From JANWYT01 sp034437555 (GTDB lineage: Bacteria; Chloroflexota; Anaerolineae; Aggregatilineales; Phototrophicaceae), in NCBI GenBank assembly GCA_034437555.1, contig DAOTTQ010000067.1, positions 13,380-77,379 on the forward strand: a DNA stretch of 64,000 nt, read 5' to 3'. How positions within the stretch are numbered: the stretch's first letter is position 1; each line of letters begins with the position of its first letter. The notes beneath the pieces are model-generated. The model did no database searches and was not told the DNA's origin. It saw only the letters and a program-made list of their open reading frames with translations. A program made the position numbers and the translations under genes. Positions 45,355 to 54,414 of this stretch are shown here, piece after piece.

Positions 45355-46125
45355 TTATTCTATGGCGAGCGTTGTTTTATCTTTAACATTTACGGTGGCA
45401 GAGACCACGATATTGCCTTCGCTATCCAAAAACGCCACATTCCAAACGTCATTTTGTTGGCGTTCTGTTTCGGTTGTCCAGCCCTCAACACCCTGTAACA
45501 CTTCCCCTACCCTTACATCTGCAAAAGCTACAGCGATGGCTTGTTGTGAGATACTGGTTTCCCACTCGTCATACGCTAAAACGTCGGGGAAATAGATGTT
45601 GCTGATGCTAGGGTTGTCAAAAGAGCGCATTGTGCCATCCTCAAACGCCACAATCATGTATAGTGAGCGTTCTCCTGCTTCAATGTATACGCCCCACCCT
45701 TTTGCCCATGGGTTGTACTCTACGTAAATCTCATCGACGCTTGCGCCATCCAGCAGTTCATTTATTGTGGGTTCGGCATCGACAAACTCGCGGATAGGCG
45801 CGTAGGCTTCTTCGTTGCGTTCTTCACTAGAAGGGATGTAAACATCATAGCCAAAGACGCGCGCCCTCTCAATAATTACGTCTGCCCATCCCCAATCTTC
45901 GCCCTCATCGCTATAAAAGTTTACGCGCCAAACGTTAAAGACATTTTGTGTAGCATAGGCTTTGGCATACCAGTCCTCACGCCCTTCTAGGCTATCGCCT
46001 ATAAAAGGAAAATCAAGCGCAACATCAATGGCATCTTGCTCTGTATAGGTTTGGGCAATGCTATTTGTCATGATAAGTGTGGTGAATAAAAAGAGCAAAA
46101 GCCCTCTTAGAAATGTGCGTGCCAT
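45355..46125 (-). CDS. secreted protein with two PepSY-like repeats (hypothetical)
   Basis: A 256-residue protein with a signal peptide (MARTFLRGLLLFLFTTLIM, ending NSIAQT). The mature part has an internal duplication: DAIDVALDFPFIGDSLEGREDW.. followed by FNVWRVNFYSDEGE in the first half, and QAIAVAFADVRVGEVLQGVEGW.. followed by NDVWNVAFLDSEGN in the second. This helix-then-strands pattern resembles the PepSY fold, but the family is not certain. The ATG at 46125 has AAGGAT upstream; the longer frame to 46176 would overlap the DUF1501 gene. Directly downstream of the DUF1501 gene (17 bp), so probably in the same operon. Function unknown. Confidence 0.75.
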   Translation of the reverse strand: MARTFLRGLLLFLFTTLIMTNSIAQTYTEQDAIDVALDFPFIGDSLEGREDWYAKAYATQNVFNVWRVNFYSDEGEDWGWADVIIERARVFGYDVYIPSSEERNEEAYAPIREFVDAEPTINELLDGASVDEIYVEYNPWAKGWGVYIEAGERSLYMIVAFEDGTMRSFDNPSISNIYFPDVLAYDEWETSISQQAIAVAFADVRVGEVLQGVEGWTTETERQQNDVWNVAFLDSEGNIVVSATVNVKDKTTLAIE

Positions 46126-46142
46126 AGGTGGTTTTATCCTTG

Positions 46143-47393
46143 TTAAACGGGCTTGATGATGCCTAAGTCTGACCATGTATAATCTGGAAAGATGGTGTCT
46201 AAGGCGTTGTTTCCGAGCCTTTTTACCAAAATTTCGCTTAAAATTGACCGATAATCGGTTGTAACTGCCAAATCACCGTCATCAAGGGCTTCGGGGTGTA
46301 GCCCGCGCCAATCGGCAGTAATGCCCCCTGTTGCGCCACCGCCCATCACAAACATCACGCTGGCGCGTCCGTGGTCTGTGCCTTTAGAGGCATTTTCGCC
46401 AGTAGTGCGCCCAAATTCGCTCATGGTGACGACGTTTACACGCGCCATTTCATCTTGTAAATCACTATAGAATGCCGCCAAGCCACGCGCCATATCATCC
46501 AGTAGGAACGCCATTGCGCCTTCTGCACCCCCTTGCTCATCGTGGGTGTCCCATCCGCCAATGTCGATGCACGCAATTTCTAAGCCCACATCGGCTTTGA
46601 TGAGTTGTGCCACTTGGCGCAAGCCCATCCCAAAATTGCTTTCGGGGTATTGTGCGCCATAAGCGGCTTGATATTCGTTGGCAGAGAGGTTTTGGAGCAT
46701 GTCAATTGTCCCAAATACGCTAGAGGCATGGGCGTTTAGCATTTCGCCAGAGGCTTCTACTGCATATAAACCCGAAAGTGTGCGCTGAATGCCAGCAAGC
46801 TGGTCTTGCCTACCCTCAAGGTGAAAATCTGCGATGCTTCGTAATGCCAATGCCGAATCTTCACCCCTTAAAGATGTGGGGAGCATTGCGCCAATGCCTA
46901 CTGCCCTAAACACAGAGTCGTTTTGCCAGCTTGCCGTTTGTAAATGCCGACTAATCCAACCCGCAGACGTTAGTTTATCGCCGGGCGTGCCACGCTCCAT
47001 ATATTCCATCGCGTCAAAATGCGAGCGTGTGGGGTCGGGAGAGCCTGCGGCATGAACGATGTGTAATTTGCCCTCGTCATAAATCTCTTTGAGTGGGCGC
47101 AAGCTAGGATGCAAGCCAAAGAAACCGTCTAAATCGAGCGCAGAAAAATCGGTGGTGTTGGGTTCTGCAATGGCAATCGTGGGGCGGCGGTCATAATAGT
47201 TTGCACCCTCCCCAAATGGCACAACGGTATTTAAGCCGTCCATGCCCCCACGCTGAAAAATCACCACCATCACCTGTTTATTGCCTGATGAAGGCGACTG
47301 TGCAAACGCAAGTTTGGGCATCCAAATAGGAAACATCGCTTGGCTAATGCCCACAATCCCAAGCCCCTTCAAAAAGTCACGCCTTGTAACCAT
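46143..47393 (-). CDS. DUF1501 family protein, Tat-exported
   Basis: A 416-residue secreted protein with a twin-arginine signal (TRRDFLKG at residues 3-10, then a hydrophobic stretch ending LAFA). The body is the DUF1501 family, an alkaline phosphatase/sulfatase-like fold of unknown activity: FQRGGMDGLNTVVP, SRSHFDAMEYME (landmark SHFDAMEYME), DIGGWDTHDEQGG, MSEFGRTTGEN and GTDHGRASVMFVMGG are conserved blocks, with His and Asp residues in place for metals. It follows the DUF1800 gene by 20 bp. DUF1800 and DUF1501 are often paired, so the two probably act together outside the cytoplasm. Confidence 0.92.
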   Translation of the reverse strand: MVTRRDFLKGLGIVGISQAMFPIWMPKLAFAQSPSSGNKQVMVVIFQRGGMDGLNTVVPFGEGANYYDRRPTIAIAEPNTTDFSALDLDGFFGLHPSLRPLKEIYDEGKLHIVHAAGSPDPTRSHFDAMEYMERGTPGDKLTSAGWISRHLQTASWQNDSVFRAVGIGAMLPTSLRGEDSALALRSIADFHLEGRQDQLAGIQRTLSGLYAVEASGEMLNAHASSVFGTIDMLQNLSANEYQAAYGAQYPESNFGMGLRQVAQLIKADVGLEIACIDIGGWDTHDEQGGAEGAMAFLLDDMARGLAAFYSDLQDEMARVNVVTMSEFGRTTGENASKGTDHGRASVMFVMGGGATGGITADWRGLHPEALDDGDLAVTTDYRSILSEILVKRLGNNALDTIFPDYTWSDLGIIKPV

Positions 47394-47413
47394 AGTTCAT
47401 CGCTCCGTTTTGC

Positions 47414-48910
47414 TTATCGCCACTGAAAGTAAGGAGAGGCAAATACCAATCCCACAAGGCTCGGTAATTTGCTATTGCGTAAATTAGCGGTCACTGTCTC
47501 GTTGGGGTCGCCTGCCCTACTGACAAATTGCAGCAGCTTGTCCCGTTCACTACTAGCAATACTGTGATGCAAGAAAGCGTCTGTTGTGGCATCCACAAGT
47601 TCCCCTACGGTGTTCACCATTGGGATGAGCGTATCAAGATTTAGTGTTAAGCCACTAAAATAGCCATCCCCTGCTGAACTGATGAGAAGCGCGCTATTCC
47701 AGCGATACAGTAATCCGTTAGTGTTCATCCACGCGCCTGCAACATCAGGATAGCCATTGGGGGGAAACCAGTAAAATGGCATGTGACCCATCGGTTCTAG
47801 AGCGTAATGAAAAAGGGGATCGGGGTTTTCGATACGAATAGAGGGGTGTAAGGCACGTATCATTGCTACTAAAAAATCCATCGGACGGCGGAACTTTTGC
47901 CCCGAAGATGCCCAAAATTCGGGTGTGCCAAACAAGTGCCTAAGCGTGGCTTTAATGTCGCCTTTACTGCTGGTAAAGGCTTCTGCGGTGCTTTGGATGA
48001 TGCCTTCGGGCGGAAAGTCTGTGATGAACTTGCGACAGAGTTTCTTTGCTACAAAGCGTGCTGTAGACGGATGATTGACCAAAATATCAATCACTTGTAG
48101 CCCGTCCTCAATACCACGCCCTGCGGGCAAGCGCACCCCTAGCACTGTTTTTTCGTCTGTGTCGTGCTGGTCAAAGCTAAACGTAAAGCTTGCTGTATAG
48201 TAGTTGTCGGTGAGTGTCCAGCCTGTAAATGCACGTGCCACTTCAGCAACATCTTGTTCTGTATAGCCCCCATCTACGCCCAAAGTGTGCAATTCCATCA
48301 GTTCACGGGCGTAATTTTCGTTGGGCTGTTCTTTTGTGCTTACGGCGTTATCTAAATACTTTAGCATGGCGGGGCTTTGTGCGCTGGCAAGAATAAGGTC
48401 TCTAAAGTTGCCTAGTGCGTGCTTACGCACCACGTCTCTATCATCCGTTAACTTGTCTGCTAAATAGTCGGGCGCAGGAATGTTAAGATGGTCTGTCCAA
48501 AGTTCCACCATCATCTCATAAAGCTGGCGTTCACTAAAAATAGCTCGATATAGCCGTGACCACAACAACGCCTGATGCACCACCTCATAACGGTCATCAG
48601 CCGTCAGTCGTAACTCGTCTATTGGCATAGAAAAAACGCGCCGTTGGACAATAAAATCATCAACGAGGGGGTCGGGGATGGCTTCATAAGCCAACTGGTA
48701 TTCTATATAGTCGCTTGCACCTAGCAATTCTACAGGTGAAATATCAGAGCTTCGCACGCCCCATGTTATGCGCCTAAGCAAATGAATTGTCGGGCTAATC
48801 TCGGTTTGGGCATGTACTTTAGAGGCTTGTAGCAATTCTAAGCCCCCCAAGCCCACGCCCGCCATGACTGCCCCACCTACTTTTAAGAACCCTCTGCGTG
48901 ACACCGTCAT
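47414..48910 (-). CDS. DUF1800 family protein, Tat-exported
   Basis: A 498-residue secreted protein with the twin-arginine signal SRRGFLKVGG (residues 4-13) and cleavage after VHA. The body belongs to DUF1800: LLRRITWGVR, MMVELWTDHLNI, NENYARELMELHTLGVDGGYT and ARAFTGWTL are the conserved blocks. The biochemical role is unknown. First gene of the DUF1800-DUF1501-PepSY-like operon. A 108-bp gap with no clear promoter box separates it from the upstream deacetylase. Confidence 0.92.
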   Translation of the reverse strand: MTVSRRGFLKVGGAVMAGVGLGGLELLQASKVHAQTEISPTIHLLRRITWGVRSSDISPVELLGASDYIEYQLAYEAIPDPLVDDFIVQRRVFSMPIDELRLTADDRYEVVHQALLWSRLYRAIFSERQLYEMMVELWTDHLNIPAPDYLADKLTDDRDVVRKHALGNFRDLILASAQSPAMLKYLDNAVSTKEQPNENYARELMELHTLGVDGGYTEQDVAEVARAFTGWTLTDNYYTASFTFSFDQHDTDEKTVLGVRLPAGRGIEDGLQVIDILVNHPSTARFVAKKLCRKFITDFPPEGIIQSTAEAFTSSKGDIKATLRHLFGTPEFWASSGQKFRRPMDFLVAMIRALHPSIRIENPDPLFHYALEPMGHMPFYWFPPNGYPDVAGAWMNTNGLLYRWNSALLISSAGDGYFSGLTLNLDTLIPMVNTVGELVDATTDAFLHHSIASSERDKLLQFVSRAGDPNETVTANLRNSKLPSLVGLVFASPYFQWR

Positions 48911-49018
48911 AAATTTATAAACCCCTTTGTGCTATTGATCCTAAGCATACACCAATTTTGAGGGCGTGTGTTGTTTGAATTTTATGACAGAGGGCAAAAT
49001 AAGAACAGCGTACTAGGC

Positions 49019-49822
49019 TTATTGGCTTTTCCAGTTGTTCATTTCATAAATTGTGCCTTCTAGGGTGTCGCTTAAGCCCGGCTTGGTTCGCCCCACGTAC
49101 ATAACATCTTTCTCACCCAATGGGCGGGCAATGGCTTGTCTGCCCTCAATGATGCCCACTACAAAGCGGATGCCTGCGGTTTGGCAAGAAGCGGTAATGT
49201 GGGGAAAAATGCCTTGTTCGGTGGTATAGCCACTGCCAAAGGGGGTAATGAGAGTGCGTACTTTTTGCGGAATATAGCGCTCTATCAGTGTCACAGAATC
49301 TACAATTTCAACATCACTTTGGGCTTGCGTGAGGTTGTTCATAGGAGGATGGTTGGTGGTATGTGTGGCAAACTCAATGCCATCGTTCACCCATTTGGCA
49401 ACTTCTGCCCATCGTTCATCCGATTGTTCCATATTGGTGCGCGTAATAATGCCAAAAACCCCCCTAAACTTTGCTTCGGTAAGGCTTTCTTTCATGGCAA
49501 CAAAGTAATGAAACGCGGGGTTGCCTCTATCCATGGCAATATCATCAATAGAGATGATGACGGGCTTGCTAGGCAATAATTGCGTTCCCATCAGGGCGCG
49601 TTCGTAGTCTAAATAGGTAATGCCCTGATAGCCTTCATCTACCATCCACGCCAAAATTTTAGGCAATAGCCAGCGATGCCGACTGTGAAGCATCAAGGAA
49701 GGAGGAATAGGCAACGGAGCTAGTGTGGCTGTGGCTTGGGCAAGCGTGGGCAATGTTCCTAATAGGCTGATGCTTGCGCCTGTACCTAGCCATTGTAGTA
49801 ATTGTCGGCGTGATAACGTCAT
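49019..49822 (-). CDS. Tat-exported polysaccharide deacetylase-like protein
   Basis: A 267-residue protein beginning MTLSRRQLLQWLG, a twin-arginine signal, with a hydrophobic core ending near LAQATA. The NodB-homology motifs are visible: VIISIDD (motif 1, metal/catalytic Asp pair) and HTTNH (motif 2, HxxxH). It would remove acetyl groups from an extracellular or cell-wall polysaccharide. The ATG at 49822 has GAGGGT upstream and precedes the signal; seven extra residues in frame are unlikely. Family membership is good; the substrate is unknown. Confidence 0.83.
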   Translation of the reverse strand: MTLSRRQLLQWLGTGASISLLGTLPTLAQATATLAPLPIPPSLMLHSRHRWLLPKILAWMVDEGYQGITYLDYERALMGTQLLPSKPVIISIDDIAMDRGNPAFHYFVAMKESLTEAKFRGVFGIITRTNMEQSDERWAEVAKWVNDGIEFATHTTNHPPMNNLTQAQSDVEIVDSVTLIERYIPQKVRTLITPFGSGYTTEQGIFPHITASCQTAGIRFVVGIIEGRQAIARPLGEKDVMYVGRTKPGLSDTLEGTIYEMNNWKSQ

Positions 49823-49928
49823 CTTACCCTCATTTAGGCACACTTTAAGCGCTTATTGTAGCGGGATGCTGGCGTAAATGCCACTGTGTAAGCCTAAGGT
49901 GCATCCTGTCCAAACGGATGGGCTTTCC

Positions 49929-49956
49929 TTATAATGAGTGACTTATAATGAGTGAC
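49929..49956 (+). repeat. tandem 14-bp duplication containing two -10 boxes
   Basis: TTATAATGAGTGAC occurs twice in direct tandem (49929-49942 and 49943-49956). Each copy holds TATAAT, so the sat promoter seems to have a duplicated -10 element 41 and 55 bp before the ATG. A short dyad, CATCC-9-GGATG, lies just upstream (about 49902-49920). Confidence 0.6.
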
Positions 49957-49989
49957 TTCGTGATTATCCATTAAGGAAAATGCTCCACT

Positions 49990-51729
49990 ATGACCATCAA
50001 TCTTATTGCGCCCTATGGCGGAAAACTGGTTAATTTGCTGGCTTCTGCCGAAGAATTACCTGCGCTTCATGCCTATGCCATTACCCTCCCTACTCTAACG
50101 CTTTCTATGCGTAACCTGTGTGACCTTGAGCTTTTAGCAACCGGCGGTTTTTCGCCACTGACTACGTTCATGGGCAAAGCCGACTATGAAAGTGTGCTAG
50201 ATACCATGCGTTTAGCGGATGGCGCACTGTTTCCGATGCCCATCACCTTGCCGATTTCGTCCGACACAAATCTCAAACTTGGCCAAGATATTGCCCTATG
50301 TGATGAACGAAGCAATATCCTTGCCGTGATGACTGTACATGAAATTTTTGCGTGGGATAGAGAACGCGAGGCGATGCTGGCGTATGGTGCGTTGGATACA
50401 CGCCACCCTACCGTTGCTGAAATGTCACGTTGGGCGGGTGGTTCAGAACGCCCCCGTGCCATTAGTGGCGAATTGCGCGTGTTACAGTTGCCAGACCGTT
50501 ACGACTTTGCCCACTTGCGCCTTACGCCCTCTAAAACCCGTGAAGCCCTGTCCAAGATGGGACGCGCTAACGTGGTGGCTTTTCAAACCCGCAACCCGCT
50601 TCACCGCGCCCACGAAGAATTGACCAAGCGTGCCATTGAAATGATTGACGGTGTGCTATTGCTTCACCCTAGCGTAGGCATGACGCGCCCTGGTGATGTT
50701 GACCACTTTACCCGTGTGAGAACCTATGTTGCCCTAACACAAAATCACTACGAAAAAGACCGTGTTCTCATGTCACTATTACCGCTGGCGATGAGGATGG
50801 CGGGTCCTCGTGAGGCATTATGGCACGCCATTATTCGGCGTAACCATGGTGCAAACCACTTTATCGTTGGGCGCGACCATGCGGGACCTGGCAATAACTC
50901 ACAGGGTAAGCCGTTTTATGGGGCGTATGATGCCCAAGAACTTGCACTTCAACACGAGGCAGAACTCGGCGTAAAAATTCTTACCTTCCAAGAAATGGTG
51001 TATCTGGAAAACCAAGACCGCTATGAGCAATCTCACCTTATCCCTGATGGCGCAAAAACCGCTTCTATTAGTGGTACACAAGTGAGAGAGCAATATCTCG
51101 CCAAAGGTAAACGCTTGCCTGCATGGTTTACACGCCCCGAAGTGGCAGAAATTTTAGCGCAAAGCTACCCCGCCCTGCATCAGCAAGGGGTGTGCTTGTG
51201 GTTTACGGGTTTAAGTGGTTCGGGCAAAAGCACGACTGCCGAAGTTTTATCTAGCTTGCTGTTAGAATATGGTCGCCAATCAACGTTACTAGACGGCGAT
51301 ATTGTGCGGACACATCTTTCTAAGGGGCTAGGGTTTAGCCGTGAAGACCGCGATATCAACATTCGGCGTATTGGCTTTGTGGCGAGTGAAATTGCACGAC
51401 ACGGAGGTGTTTCAGTTTGTGCTGCCATTAGCCCCTATCGTGTCACCCGTGACGATGTGCGCCAAATGGTGAATAACACCCCGAATACCCACTTTATCGA
51501 AGTCTTTGTAGATACGCCCATCGAGGAATGTGAACGCCGTGATACAAAGGGTATGTATGCGAAGGCAAGACGCGGTGAAATTACAGGCTTCACAGGCGTA
51601 GATGACCCTTACGAACGCCCCATTTCGCCCGAAATGACATTAGAAACTGTCAATAGCACCCCTAGCGAAAATGCCAGCAAAATCATCGCCTATTTGATAG
51701 AACTTGGCTTGCTGAACGCGCAAGTTTAA
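49990..51729 (+). CDS. bifunctional sulfate adenylyltransferase / adenylylsulfate kinase
   Basis: A 579-residue fusion that activates sulfate to APS and then phosphorylates it to PAPS. Residues 1-390 are ATP sulfurylase of the monomeric/homo-oligomeric kind: LLATGGFSPLTTFMG, the ATP-binding QTRNPLHRAHE near 198, and VGRDHAGPG. Residues 400-579 are APS kinase: Walker A GLSGSGKST near 406, DGDIVRTHL, the phospho-accepting-type serine in ISPYR, and KGMYAKARRGEI. All catalytic motifs are present, so both halves should work. The direction could be assimilation or PAPS supply for sulfation; no PAPS reductase or sulfotransferase is adjacent. The promoter region carries a tandem -10 duplication. Confidence 0.95.
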   Translation: MTINLIAPYGGKLVNLLASAEELPALHAYAITLPTLTLSMRNLCDLELLATGGFSPLTTFMGKADYESVLDTMRLADGALFPMPITLPISSDTNLKLGQDIALCDERSNILAVMTVHEIFAWDREREAMLAYGALDTRHPTVAEMSRWAGGSERPRAISGELRVLQLPDRYDFAHLRLTPSKTREALSKMGRANVVAFQTRNPLHRAHEELTKRAIEMIDGVLLLHPSVGMTRPGDVDHFTRVRTYVALTQNHYEKDRVLMSLLPLAMRMAGPREALWHAIIRRNHGANHFIVGRDHAGPGNNSQGKPFYGAYDAQELALQHEAELGVKILTFQEMVYLENQDRYEQSHLIPDGAKTASISGTQVREQYLAKGKRLPAWFTRPEVAEILAQSYPALHQQGVCLWFTGLSGSGKSTTAEVLSSLLLEYGRQSTLLDGDIVRTHLSKGLGFSREDRDINIRRIGFVASEIARHGGVSVCAAISPYRVTRDDVRQMVNNTPNTHFIEVFVDTPIEECERRDTKGMYAKARRGEITGFTGVDDPYERPISPEMTLETVNSTPSENASKIIAYLIELGLLNAQV

Positions 51730-51735
51730 CGTAAA

Positions 51736-51765
51736 AAGGGGCAATTCTTGATGACATTGCCCCTT
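51736..51765 (-). terminator. terminator between sat and the response regulator
   Basis: A 10-bp stem AAGGGGCAAT (51736-51745) with ATTGCCCCTT (51756-51765), 10-nt loop. The T-run (TTTTT) follows on the minus strand, so it best serves the two-component operon; it may also stop sat transcripts. Confidence 0.85.
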
Positions 51766-51770
51766 CTACA

Positions 51771-52418
51771 CTATAAATCATCTAAAGAGATAAGCCCTTT
51801 TTTAAGCGCGTAAACAATGGCTTGGTTACGGTGGCGAAGCTGTAACTTAGAGAGAACGTTGCCAACGTGCGTTTTTACTGTTTCCTCGCCAATCACGAGC
51901 TTAGAAGCAATCTCTTTATTGGTTTTGCCTTGTGCCAATTCCAGTAAAATTTCTTGTTCGCGCTCGGTCAGTTCGTTGCCCAGTGCGCGTGCTTGTGTCA
52001 TATCGCGTAGTACCGCCCCTGCCACGCTGGGGTCGATGATAGATTGCCCTCTGGATGCGCCACGAATGGCATCGACTAATAATTGCGGGTCACTTTCTTT
52101 GCGAATGTAGCCGATTGCTCCCGCCCTAAGAGCCGCAATAACGCGCTCGTCATCGGTGTGGGCGGTAAGCACAACCACTTGGGTATGGGGTGTCATCTCG
52201 CGCAGTTGGCGTGTGGTCTCTATACCATCCATCCCACCCGGCATGTATAAATCCATCACAATCACATCAGGCAACCATTCTTCGGCATGTGCCAATAGTT
52301 CTTCCCCACTAGAGGCACTTCCTACCACTGTTAAATCGGGCATGGCACTTAAAAAACTTTGGATGCCACGCCTTACAACGTGGTGGTCATCAACAAGGGC
52401 AACCTTTAGGGGGTTCAT
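51771..52418 (-). CDS. NarL/FixJ-family response regulator
   Basis: A 215-residue regulator: receiver domain with the acidic pair VDD (9-11) and phospho-acceptor D56 in VIVMDLYMPG, KES near 105, and a LuxR-type HTH at about 145-205 (LTEREQEILLELAQGKTNKEIA, quoted as landmark LTEREQEILLELAQG). It overlaps the histidine kinase stop by 4 nt (ATGA), so the pair forms one signalling unit. Target genes unknown. Confidence 0.94.
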   Translation of the reverse strand: MNPLKVALVDDHHVVRRGIQSFLSAMPDLTVVGSASSGEELLAHAEEWLPDVIVMDLYMPGGMDGIETTRQLREMTPHTQVVVLTAHTDDERVIAALRAGAIGYIRKESDPQLLVDAIRGASRGQSIIDPSVAGAVLRDMTQARALGNELTEREQEILLELAQGKTNKEIASKLVIGEETVKTHVGNVLSKLQLRHRNQAIVYALKKGLISLDDL

Positions 52419-54175
52419 ACGCTAAATCTCTCTTGGATAGTGGCTTCACGCCAGTTTTGATAGGTATACCGTGAGACAAACTGATTTGCAATCAGCAAAA
52501 TTGCCACCGTGATAAAAGATACTGACATCCAATGGTCGGGGTTTTGGGGTGGAATTTGAATGTTGACGTTCCAAAGTGCGGATACCACAATAAACACCGA
52601 CGATAAGCCCACCGTCACCCAGCTATTCCTAATCTCTGTTAGGCGTATTTCTAGCTCCTCAAGGCGTTGAGATACGTTCATAAAGCTCAGTTCACGCTTA
52701 TAGGTTTGGCTCATCTGCCTGTATTGCCACAAAGCTATCGCCAAGAACGCCACCCCAATAAACACCCTTAGCCATTCATCCGTGCCAAGCCCAATGGCGA
52801 GAACGGGCAAAAACCACCCTATCGCAAGGCTAATGACCAACGAAGCGAAGTGGATATAACGACGCAACTTATACGTAGAATAGCTTCCGCGCCCTGTGTT
52901 TTCTACAATCGCCTGCGTTTGACGACGCGCCCTAAACCAAACGAGCAGAGATGTCGGGAGAGAGAGCAAAATCGTAATGAATAGCCCCAGCATAATTACA
53001 ACTAAAACGGGGTCTTCTGTGATGCCATCGGGACGGTCTAGCAAACGCCACATAAACATGCTTAGTGTAACTACAAAGACGGTCACTGCGCCTGCAAACA
53101 GCATGTACAGGTTTGTAACGGGCTGAACTTGGGTATCGTATTGTGTTTTCATAAATTCCTCCTCTAAGATGGTTTGAATAAGGGGTATGGTGACAGTGAG
53201 TTGTGTGCCTTCTCCTACTTGGCTGGTGAGGTTCACGCTTGCGCCAATGTTTGTGGTGCGCGTTTGCATATTTTTTAGCCCCATACCATCGGGCATTTGC
53301 GTGGTATCAAAGCCTTGTCCATCATCAGTAATGTGTAGTACCAAAGCCTGCGCTTCATTAGCTTCTAAGCTAAGGAGTACATGACGGGTGCGAGCATGAC
53401 GGGCAATGTTTGAAAGAGCCTCTTGGGTAATGCGAAACAGAGCTTCTTGTGTTCCTATCGGCAAGCGGTCATCAGGGGGCAAATCGCCAAAGCGTGTTTC
53501 TATTTTTGCGCCTGTGCGATACGCCAGTGCTTCGCATTGGTCACGTAATGCCTGAATGAGACCCGATTTTTCTAACGGAGCGGGCGAAAGCTGCTGTAAT
53601 AAGGCACGCATTTCTACCATTGCCTCCTGTGCGCTTTGCTTTACGTCTAGCATGGCTTCACGGGCAGCTAACGGGTTATTTTCAAGATGAGCATAGGCAG
53701 CCGATGCACTTACGCTCATGCTAAACACTTGCTGTTTAATAGAGTCGTGCAGGTCACGGGCTAAACGATTGCGTTCTTCTTGGGCAGCCGTTGCGCTAAT
53801 TTGCTCTACAAGTTGTCCACGCATGGTCTTAAGGTCTAGTCGCTCGCGGATAAGCACATTAAGCGCGTCGGATATGGGATAGAAGATGTCTGCTTTGCTA
53901 AAATGAAGCACGCTTAAATTTTTGTTGTCGCGCAAGTGATTAAGAGCTTTGTTAATTTGTACCAGATGACGCGCGATGTGCCGAAAAATGACGAAGTGAG
54001 GCAAAATTGTCATCAAGGTAAATGGTACGACCATAAAGCGCAAGCGAACATCCGTTGCTTCTACAAAAAAAATGGCAAATGAGCATGTAATCACGCTAAT
54101 GCCCGTGCTTAAAGAAATAAATACTAGCGTTAGTCTGCCTACTGTAAGTTCAGAAGATGTTGTGTCTGTTGGCAT
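52415..54175 (-). CDS. NarL-type sensor histidine kinase with C-terminal six-helix membrane module
   Basis: A 586-residue sensor kinase. Two N-terminal helices (about 15-38 and 47-66), a linker like a HAMP domain, then HisKA_3 with phospho-acceptor H143 in RLARDLHDS and a HATPase with TQEALSNIARHA and DDGQGFD (284-290). Unusually, the kinase core ends near 333 and is followed by about 245 residues with six predicted helices (from about 352) and no known domain. An ATG at codon 342 has AGGAGG 5 nt upstream, so this part may also be made as a separate protein. Start at 54175 with AAGAGGC. Confidence 0.9.
   Translation of the reverse strand: MPTDTTSSELTVGRLTLVFISLSTGISVITCSFAIFFVEATDVRLRFMVVPFTLMTILPHFVIFRHIARHLVQINKALNHLRDNKNLSVLHFSKADIFYPISDALNVLIRERLDLKTMRGQLVEQISATAAQEERNRLARDLHDSIKQQVFSMSVSASAAYAHLENNPLAAREAMLDVKQSAQEAMVEMRALLQQLSPAPLEKSGLIQALRDQCEALAYRTGAKIETRFGDLPPDDRLPIGTQEALFRITQEALSNIARHARTRHVLLSLEANEAQALVLHITDDGQGFDTTQMPDGMGLKNMQTRTTNIGASVNLTSQVGEGTQLTVTIPLIQTILEEEFMKTQYDTQVQPVTNLYMLFAGAVTVFVVTLSMFMWRLLDRPDGITEDPVLVVIMLGLFITILLSLPTSLLVWFRARRQTQAIVENTGRGSYSTYKLRRYIHFASLVISLAIGWFLPVLAIGLGTDEWLRVFIGVAFLAIALWQYRQMSQTYKRELSFMNVSQRLEELEIRLTEIRNSWVTVGLSSVFIVVSALWNVNIQIPPQNPDHWMSVSFITVAILLIANQFVSRYTYQNWREATIQERFSV
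53150..53163 (-). promoter_or_regulatory. internal Shine-Dalgarno and start codon inside the histidine kinase gene
   Basis: On the minus strand AGGAGG (53158-53163), five bases, then ATG (53150-53152). It is in frame and would yield a 245-residue membrane protein identical to the C-terminal module of the kinase. It is the best ribosome binding site seen in the window. Confidence 0.6.
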
Positions 54176-54314
54176 GGTTGCCTCTTAAAAACCGTGTGTG
54201 TGTACCTTGTATATAGGCTACACTTTTTTAGTGGTTTGGGCTTCCCAAAGGTGTGTGAATTGTTCTCCCCTATTTGGGGGATATTGCACAGAAAAGGGCT
54301 AATAAACACCCAAA

Positions 54315-54389
54315 CCCATCCAAACCCAGCGTTTTTTGAGATGTTTAGATGGGCTTGGCATATCATGGTTCTAAAAATGGGATATTACG
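54315..54389. repeat. 3' module copy 1 (vestigial coding tail plus terminator)
   Basis: About 75 bp, roughly three quarters identical by eye to 55374-55447. It holds hairpin arms CCCATCCAAAC (54315-54325) and GTTTAGATGGG (54343-54353) and, past the SDR stop codon, in-frame codons on the minus strand that read RAKAVIIWT then TAA at 54385-54387. Compare KKAPAVWS-stop in the neighbouring gene. The rest of the 239-bp gap 54176-54414 shows small GC dyads but no gene. Confidence 0.7.
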
Positions 54390-54414
54390 TCCAAATGATA
54401 ACGGCTTTAGCACG

